Source of the DNA: Lachnospiraceae bacterium | Lineage (GTDB): Bacteria > Bacillota > Clostridia > Lachnospirales > Lachnospiraceae | Direction: 5' to 3' | Length of the DNA: 64,000 nucleotides | NCBI GenBank assembly: GCA_024403615.1 | Contig: JAKSRM010000006.1 | Coordinates: 1-64,000, forward strand | Shown here: piece after piece, positions 58,676 to 64,000 of the stretch | How the letters are laid out: each line of letters starts with the position of its first letter | How positions within the stretch are numbered: position 1 is the first letter of the stretch | Program-made: the position numbers and the translations under genes | Notes under the pieces: model-generated | What the model saw: the letters and a program-made list of their open reading frames with translations, nothing else | Told to the model about the DNA's origin: nothing | Database searches by the model: none

Positions 58676-59566
58676 ATGGCAAAATATTTTGAGAAGTATA
58701 TTCTTCACCCAATTGAAAAAGAAATCACAGATGCGGATGCAAAGGTAGATTTAATCCGTTCTGCAGACAATCCGATTATGGACTTCTTCTATGAGAGTGC
58801 GTTTTATCGTCATGAGTATGTAATCTGCGATGAAATTTACGCTCTTCCATACGAAGAGATTTTCTGCTTTGCCAGCACCAATGGTGATCCGGAAAAATTG
58901 GGAGCAACGGTAAAAATGGAAATCAATGGTCAGCAGTTTGAGACCGACAAGAACACCATGCTGGTGGTTCCTGCTTTAGTTCCACATGGAAAAATTGAAG
59001 TCACCAATGTAGAAGTTCCGATTTTCTCTTATGTTGCAGGCCGCGGTAGAGAGCATGTAGGTCTTCCGAAAGAAAACTGGAAAACAGAAGATGTTCCTCC
59101 AATTGAGCAGATGGCTACCTACAACAACGGACCAATTAACGATCCTCCACTTCCACCAGAAGCAAAACAGAAAACTTTAGTAAAAGCTCTTTCCAGATAT
59201 ATTCCGGGCATCGAAATGTTCACCGTATTAAGACGCTTTGAAGAGAGTGGACCATGGTTCTTCTCCAAAGGTCATATCCATGATGGCGTAGAAGTTTTAT
59301 GCTACTACGGTTCTGACCCATGGCATCCATACGAATTTGATGGAGAAGTTACCCAGTGGATTGGCGGTGAAAAATTCACCATCAACAAACCTTCCGTATG
59401 CTTCTTTGCACCATACGTATATCATTGCCCACTGCAGATTGAAAAGATTAACAAACCTTGTATCTGGCATTCTCTTTCTCCAGTTCTGGGATCTTATAGC
59501 AGCAGCACCATTGAAGGTCTGACTTCTGAAGATGGAAATGATATTGAAGTAGTAAAACCTTGGTAA
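58676..59566 (+). CDS. bicupin protein, copy 1
   Basis: 296 residues with two cupin halves. Half 1 (about 40-145) has VPALVPHGKIEV; half 2 (about 170-285) has the full cupin motif 1 GHIHDGVEVLCYYG (H-x-H-x3-E-x5-G) and motif 2 FFAPYVYHCPL. Metal-binding oxygenase or isomerase activity is possible, function unknown. The N-terminus DADAKVDLIRSADNPIMDFF is nearly identical to that of the next gene, so this is a tandem duplication. GGAGG precedes ATG 58676; an upstream in-frame ATG at 58628 has no site. Confidence 0.8.
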   Translation: MAKYFEKYILHPIEKEITDADAKVDLIRSADNPIMDFFYESAFYRHEYVICDEIYALPYEEIFCFASTNGDPEKLGATVKMEINGQQFETDKNTMLVVPALVPHGKIEVTNVEVPIFSYVAGRGREHVGLPKENWKTEDVPPIEQMATYNNGPINDPPLPPEAKQKTLVKALSRYIPGIEMFTVLRRFEESGPWFFSKGHIHDGVEVLCYYGSDPWHPYEFDGEVTQWIGGEKFTINKPSVCFFAPYVYHCPLQIEKINKPCIWHSLSPVLGSYSSSTIEGLTSEDGNDIEVVKPW

Positions 59567-59582
59567 AAACAGGAGATAGAAA

Positions 59583-60482
59583 ATGGCAAATTTATTTGAA
59601 AAATATTTATTACATCCAATCGAACGCCCGATTACGGATGCAGACGCAAAAGTAGATTTAATCCGTTCTGCGGACAATCCAATTATGGACTTCTTCTATG
59701 AGAGCGCTTTCTATCGTCATGATTGTGTAATTTGCGATACCATTTATGCGCTGCCATATAACGAGTTGTTCTGCTTTATGAGCACCAACAATAATGACGA
59801 TGTTTTGGATGCTACCGTAAAGATGGAAATTAACGGTCAGGAAATTATTCTGGACCGTCCATGTTACGTTCAGGTTCCAGCTTACGTTCCACACGGAAAA
59901 ATCGAAATCTTTGATGTAAAGACGCCGGTATTTTCTTATGTTGCTGGTTTCGGCAGAGAGCATTTGAGCACTCCAGAAGCAAACTGGATTCGGGAACCAG
60001 AAATCACCATCGATGAAATGATTCTTTTCAACAATGGCGCATTAATTAACGACCCTCACAGAAATAACCCATGCCAGCATTGTGCTTTGGTTTGCTTAGC
60101 TGGAAAGACCATGAAAGGTGAAATCAGTGGCGTTATGCGTCGCTTCGATAAAACCGATGGTTGGTTATATGTTAGCAATGCCCATGCTCATGGTTATCCA
60201 GAAGCCTTAGGCTTTTACGGAACCGATGCATGGAATCCATATGAATTAAAAGGAAATTATACTGTTTTTGTTGGTGGACATCCGTTCACCATTGATAAAC
60301 CAACCTTAGGCTTTTTCCCAGCCTATGTTCCACATTGTCCAATCAAAGTTGAACATGTAGAGAATCAGAATTTCTGGCATAGCTTCGGTCAGGCCATCGG
60401 TTCTTTCAATGCAGCAAAAACCTTAGAACTTACAAACATTAAGTATCCAGGCGATGGCGTAGAGCTGAAACAGCCTTGGTAG
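59583..60482 (+). CDS. bicupin protein, copy 2
   Basis: 299 residues. Same architecture as copy 1: VPAYVPHGKIEI in the first half, AHAHGYPEALGFYG in the second and FFPAYVPHCPIK at the end. It differs in the cupin motif (A-H-A-H-G-Y-P-E) and carries NNPCQHCALVCLAGKTMK where copy 1 has a shorter Lys-rich loop. The two copies 17 bases apart suggest a heteromeric enzyme or two related substrates. AGGAG precedes the ATG; it belongs to an operon that continues with two esterases. Confidence 0.8.
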   Translation: MANLFEKYLLHPIERPITDADAKVDLIRSADNPIMDFFYESAFYRHDCVICDTIYALPYNELFCFMSTNNNDDVLDATVKMEINGQEIILDRPCYVQVPAYVPHGKIEIFDVKTPVFSYVAGFGREHLSTPEANWIREPEITIDEMILFNNGALINDPHRNNPCQHCALVCLAGKTMKGEISGVMRRFDKTDGWLYVSNAHAHGYPEALGFYGTDAWNPYELKGNYTVFVGGHPFTIDKPTLGFFPAYVPHCPIKVEHVENQNFWHSFGQAIGSFNAAKTLELTNIKYPGDGVELKQPW

Positions 60483-60495
60483 AAAAGGAGAAGAC

Positions 60496-61428
60496 ATGTC
60501 CGTTTACACAGTGAATTTTTTATCCAGGGAATTAGGACTGCACACCAAAGTCAGTGTCATAATTCCAAATGGAGACGTAGACCGGCCTTTTAAACTGAAA
60601 ACCCGTGAGGGTGGTCTGTATCAGGTACTTTGGTTGTTACATGGTGGCACCGATGATTATATGGATTTCATCTATAACACCAATATTGTTAGCTACGCAG
60701 AAGCAAACAAAATTGCCGTAGTTATTCCGGAAGACCATGACGCCTTCTTTACCGATAACTACATTCCAAACAATGGCCATTACTTTACTTACACAACCGA
60801 AGAGTTAGTAAGAATGTGCCGCAGCATTTTCCCTCTCTCTCCAAGAAGAGAAGACAACTTTGTAGCTGGTAACTCCATGGGCTCTGGCGGCGCTATGAAA
60901 TGTGCGGTTCTTCATCCAGAACTTTACGGCGCAGCTTTAATGCTTAGCGGATCTGGTATCCGTATGCATCGTCCAGAAGACGCATGGACCAGAGAATTCC
61001 TGAACAAGGTAATCAACGACGAAGACGTTTCCGATTATCCGATGGTAGAAGAACCAAAGAAAGACGTTCAGATGGCTCTTCCAATTTATGAAGCTTTGAA
61101 GACAAGAAAAGAAGGCCTTCCAAAATTATTCTTTACCTGCGGAACTGCCGATACCTACGTATATCCAGATGTTCAGCTGGCACTGAAATTCTACGATAAA
61201 ATGGGCTTAGATTATTTCTTCGAGGAGATTCCAGGCTACCGTCATGAATGGCCGTTCTGGGATATGCAGTTGAAGAAGGCACTGGAAAGCTGGCTGCCTC
61301 TGAAGCATGACCTCATATATTTAGATGAGAAAGGAACCGTTTCGGAAACCGAAACAGACATCAGGACTCCGTCAGCTACGCTGACACCTCATGTCAGAAA
61401 AGGAGGAAAAGTAAATGGCAGTAATTAA
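60496..61428 (+). CDS. esterase-like alpha/beta hydrolase, copy 1
   Basis: 310 residues of the EstA/esterase D (acyltransferase Ag85-like) group: LWLLHGGTDDYMDF (oxyanion), AGNSMGSGGAMK (nucleophile Ser), CGTADTYVYPD (Asp) and GYRHEWPFWDMQLKK (His). Such enzymes hydrolyse short acyl or feruloyl esters. It extends about 40 residues beyond copy 2 with a Thr/Glu tail (TETDIRTPSATLTP). AAAGGAG precedes the ATG. Its end overlaps the start of copy 2 by 14 bases. Confidence 0.85.
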   Translation: MSVYTVNFLSRELGLHTKVSVIIPNGDVDRPFKLKTREGGLYQVLWLLHGGTDDYMDFIYNTNIVSYAEANKIAVVIPEDHDAFFTDNYIPNNGHYFTYTTEELVRMCRSIFPLSPRREDNFVAGNSMGSGGAMKCAVLHPELYGAALMLSGSGIRMHRPEDAWTREFLNKVINDEDVSDYPMVEEPKKDVQMALPIYEALKTRKEGLPKLFFTCGTADTYVYPDVQLALKFYDKMGLDYFFEEIPGYRHEWPFWDMQLKKALESWLPLKHDLIYLDEKGTVSETETDIRTPSATLTPHVRKGGKVNGSN

Positions 61429-62221
61429 TTGTAATATTTATTCTCCTGCACTTCGTTGCAAAACCGATGTAACCGTAGTTCTTCCGTTCTATTCTTATGA
61501 AGACATTACCGCTGGAAAGAGAGATGATATTTTCCCTACCGGTAAAAAGTATCAGGTACTGTGGCTCCTTCATGGCGGCAATGGAAACGATCAGGACTAT
61601 ATTAACTATACCAACGTTGTTCGTTACGCAACGGACCATATGCTGGCAGTTGTTATGCCAACCGGCTATAACATGAACACGGATGACCAGGATCCTGGCA
61701 TGAAAATGTGCACCTATATTGGAGAAGAACTTCCAAAAATGATGCGTGACGTTTTTCCTCTTTCTGACAAGAGAGAAGATAACTTTATCGGCGGCTTATC
61801 TATGGGTTCCAACGGCGCACAGAAAGTAGCCATCCGTTATCCAGAAAACTACAGCGCAGTTTTAGCCATGTCTGCTGGTTCCTTCTTCCCAATTCCAAAG
61901 AGCGCTGGTGGAGACCGTAAGAGATTTGAAACTGGTATGCCGATGCCTCCACATAAACCGAACGAGATGGAAGAAAACATGGAAATCCTGAAGCAGGACA
62001 TTGCAGACGGAAAACAGCTTCCAAAATTCTTCATGATCTGGGGCGAAAAAGATATTGCTCGTTTAGGACAGAGCAATTCCGTAAAATTCCTGGAAGAACA
62101 GGGCTGTGATGTTTATGCAGAAGAAGTTCCTGGTTTAGGACATGAGTGGGATCTTTGGGACAGGACCCTTCGCAAAGCCTTTAACGAGCTGCTTCCACTG
62201 AAGCATGATTTAGTAGACTGA
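61415..62221 (+). CDS. esterase-like alpha/beta hydrolase, copy 2
   Basis: 268 residues, paralogue of the preceding gene: LWLLHGGNGNDQDY, FIGGLSMGSNGAQK (Ser), IWGEKDIARLG (Asp region) and GLGHEWDLWDRTLRK (His). AAGGAGG lies inside the end of copy 1, so the pair is translationally coupled. No signal peptide, so it acts inside the cell unless exported otherwise. The tandem acyltransferase gene follows after 25 bases. Confidence 0.85.
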   Translation: MAVINCNIYSPALRCKTDVTVVLPFYSYEDITAGKRDDIFPTGKKYQVLWLLHGGNGNDQDYINYTNVVRYATDHMLAVVMPTGYNMNTDDQDPGMKMCTYIGEELPKMMRDVFPLSDKREDNFIGGLSMGSNGAQKVAIRYPENYSAVLAMSAGSFFPIPKSAGGDRKRFETGMPMPPHKPNEMEENMEILKQDIADGKQLPKFFMIWGEKDIARLGQSNSVKFLEEQGCDVYAEEVPGLGHEWDLWDRTLRKAFNELLPLKHDLVD

Positions 62222-62246
62222 TTATAATTTAGGAAACATACATTAG

Positions 62247-64000
62247 ATGAATGCAAAACGAGAGAACTGGATAGATGTGGCGAAAGCGATTGCGATTCTT
62301 GCAATAATCGTAGGTCATGTCGGAGGTACGACTTTTCGTTTTGCATTCTCTTTTAATGTAACGGCGTTTTTAATTCTCTCCGGTTATACCATCAGTAAAA
62401 AATACGGAATCAAAGAATTTATCAATCAAAAATTTAATCGGTTGATGATTCCCTATTTTATGACTTGCTTTGTAGTGATCCTTCTGGATTTGTTTAACAA
62501 CGTTTTTCTCTATGGAAAAACCGTAGAGGAAATAAAAGACGCTTTTGCTACGGACCTTGTCCGTTCCTTCTTTGCATCCGGTACCTATACGAATTTTGGA
62601 AAATTAGAAATTGGAAGCAGAATCGGAGCCATCTGGTTTCTGCCGGCCATGTTTTTTGCCCTTCTTATTTTCCGTCTGCTGTTGCAATGGACAGAGGACC
62701 TGAGAATCTTAGGCGTAGTAACGTTTTTGATTGCCGCGGTCGGATATGTTACGGGGCCTCTTCTTTGGCTTCCTTTTAGCATTCAGTCTGGAATGTTTTC
62801 CACCTTTTTCCTTTGGCTCGGATATGTTGCAAAGAGGTATGATCTTGTAAAACTGCTCAAATGGTATATTGCCTTACCAGCCTTGGCAATATTTGTTTTT
62901 GGCGCTTACAAGGGCATATCTCCTGTATGGGTAGTAACTGCTTCTGCAACGGTGATCTATCTTTCTCCGATTTTCAGTATTTTCGGATGTCTTGTTATTT
63001 TTTATCTTTCCCGTCTGTTAGAAAAAGCAAAATGGATTGGTTTTATCGGACAGCAGTCCATGACCATTTTATGCCTTCACTTGATTTCTTTGGAAACTTT
63101 GGGCGACTATTTTTACAAGATTCTTGAAATTCTTGGATTGGAAGGAAAACTTCGCAGTGGCGTAAATATCCTTTTGTATATTGCTTTTGCAGTTCTTGGG
63201 GCTTTGGTTTTGGCTTGGCTGAAAGGAAAGCCTTATGCTTTCTACAAAAAGATTGCGGGATGGAGAAGTTCGGCAGCGTCAGCATCCGGAGAGCGGGAAC
63301 GAACTGTCGATATTATGCGTGGCATTTTAATTCTTGCCATGTTAGTAGGTCATTTTTATATCGACCCAACGTTAAGAAAAATTATTTATTCCTGCCATAT
63401 GGAGGCCTTCGTGCTTCTGTCTGGCTATTTTTACCGTAAAAAAGATCATTTCGGAAAAAGCGTTCTTCACATGTTGAGAACCTTTTTGTTGCCTTACGGA
63501 ATATTTGTTGTGATTCATATGTTACTGGACGTAGGAAAATGGTCGGTCGCATATTTTACAGAAACCTTAAAGACCTATGCTTTGGGCATGTCCTATTCTG
63601 ATAAAATATTGACGGATATTTCTTCCGTAGGACCAGTATATTTTATTTTGCTATTGTTCTTGGTGCGCTTGATTTATATGCTCCTGGATCGAATCTGCAA
63701 AAACGAAATTGTCAAAGCAGCTGTCATCGTAGTACTTACGGTTGCAGGCGCGCTTCTGGGAAGAGGCGGACTTTGGCTTCCATGGAGTTTTGACTGTGTG
63801 CTTTATTCCATGTTTTTCTACTATATCGGCGTACTGTTTCAAAAATACAAAATATTGGATTTCCTCAAAGACCATCATATTTTCTATTTTATTTTGTCCC
63901 CGGTATGGGCGGTTATGATTTACTTTGGTTCGATGGAACTGGCCATTCGTCAGTACGCACCATACCTGTTGGTCATTATCGGAGCTCTTTGTGGAATAGC
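62247..64000 (+). CDS. membrane protein with two tandem acyltransferase-3 domains (partial at window end)
   Basis: The frame is open from ATG 62247 to the window edge (584 codons, incomplete). Two copies of the same fold lie in one chain. Copy 1 begins RENWIDVAKAIAILAIIVGHV and has LILSGYTISKKYG, then about eight helices. Copy 2 begins near residue 348 with RERTVDIMRGILILAMLVGHF and has FVLLSGYFYRKKDHFGKS. The arrangement D-x-x-(R/K)-G/A-I-x-I-x-L-V-x-x-H is the acyltransferase-3 (OatA/NolX-type) signature, whose members O-acetylate or succinylate surface sugars. A double-domain protein is unusual. The ribosome site AGGAAA is distant; another ATG at 62251 is out of frame. Confidence 0.8.
   Translation, partial: MNAKRENWIDVAKAIAILAIIVGHVGGTTFRFAFSFNVTAFLILSGYTISKKYGIKEFINQKFNRLMIPYFMTCFVVILLDLFNNVFLYGKTVEEIKDAFATDLVRSFFASGTYTNFGKLEIGSRIGAIWFLPAMFFALLIFRLLLQWTEDLRILGVVTFLIAAVGYVTGPLLWLPFSIQSGMFSTFFLWLGYVAKRYDLVKLLKWYIALPALAIFVFGAYKGISPVWVVTASATVIYLSPIFSIFGCLVIFYLSRLLEKAKWIGFIGQQSMTILCLHLISLETLGDYFYKILEILGLEGKLRSGVNILLYIAFAVLGALVLAWLKGKPYAFYKKIAGWRSSAASASGERERTVDIMRGILILAMLVGHFYIDPTLRKIIYSCHMEAFVLLSGYFYRKKDHFGKSVLHMLRTFLLPYGIFVVIHMLLDVGKWSVAYFTETLKTYALGMSYSDKILTDISSVGPVYFILLLFLVRLIYMLLDRICKNEIVKAAVIVVLTVAGALLGRGGLWLPWSFDCVLYSMFFYYIGVLFQKYKILDFLKDHHIFYFILSPVWAVMIYFGSMELAIRQYAPYLLVIIGALCGI

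Overview
The window reads as the chromosome of an anaerobic, Gram-positive, low-to-moderate-GC Clostridia-type bacterium (Bacillota). The evidence is strong GGAGG ribosome sites, rho-independent hairpin terminators, many lipoproteins, a cell-wall sorting signal, a lactate dehydrogenase/EtfAB locus with a ferredoxin-fused EtfA (as in acetogens), and ferredoxin-linked flavoenzymes. No rRNA, tRNA, CRISPR array, transposase or integrase was recognised. I do not name a genus.

Layout: 1-2000 is accessory debris (a WapI-like orphan immunity gene, a conjugative-element-like relic, a 62-bp tandem palindromic repeat, a broken M15 peptidase). 2030-11272 is a run of small genes and short operons: lipoproteins, DUF3784, GNAT, an orphan double-glycine-leader peptide, a wall-anchored protein, asparaginase, DUF5714 and a P1 peptidase. 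11332-18093 is surface-acylation cluster A. 18256-25113 holds an acyl-CoA ligase behind a Tyr-rich leader peptide, a MATE-ATPase fusion, mutY and a flavoprotein/ferredoxin pair. 25314-30205 holds two membrane-anchored unknowns and an AlgI/AlgJ-type acetylation pair. 30388-37932 holds MFS and Na/phosphate transporters, then the etfB-etfA-lactate dehydrogenase operon and a WYL regulator. 38057-40388 has micro-ORFs, a P-loop protein, a NifX-FKBP fusion and a C_GCAxxG protein. 40385-51497 is surface-acylation cluster B plus a large Fn3/transglutaminase protein. 51650-54481 holds YegP and a polysaccharide ABC exporter with a DUF4422 glycosyltransferase. 54610-64000 holds hydrolases, fRMsr and a locus in which a bicupin, an esterase and an acyltransferase domain are each duplicated.

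The most interesting biology is the repeated theme of cell-surface acylation. Two independent Dlt-like operons (cluster A: SGNH-Fn3, MBOAT, ACP, DASS transporter, ligase, membrane protein; cluster B: ligase, small TM peptide, SSS symporter, ACP, MBOAT, SGNH) each carry a Na+-coupled solute transporter inside the operon. In the cluster B ligase the two residues that DltA uses to recognise D-alanine (an Asp and a Cys) appear to be Ile207 and Gly279. I infer that these systems import a carboxylic acid without an alpha-amino group, activate it on an ACP and pass it through the MBOAT protein to an extracytoplasmic polymer, instead of D-alanylating teichoic acid. With the AlgI/AlgJ pair and a tandem acyltransferase-3 protein, the window encodes four distinct surface O-acylation machineries.

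All functional assignments rest on reading motifs and gene order; no database search was possible.
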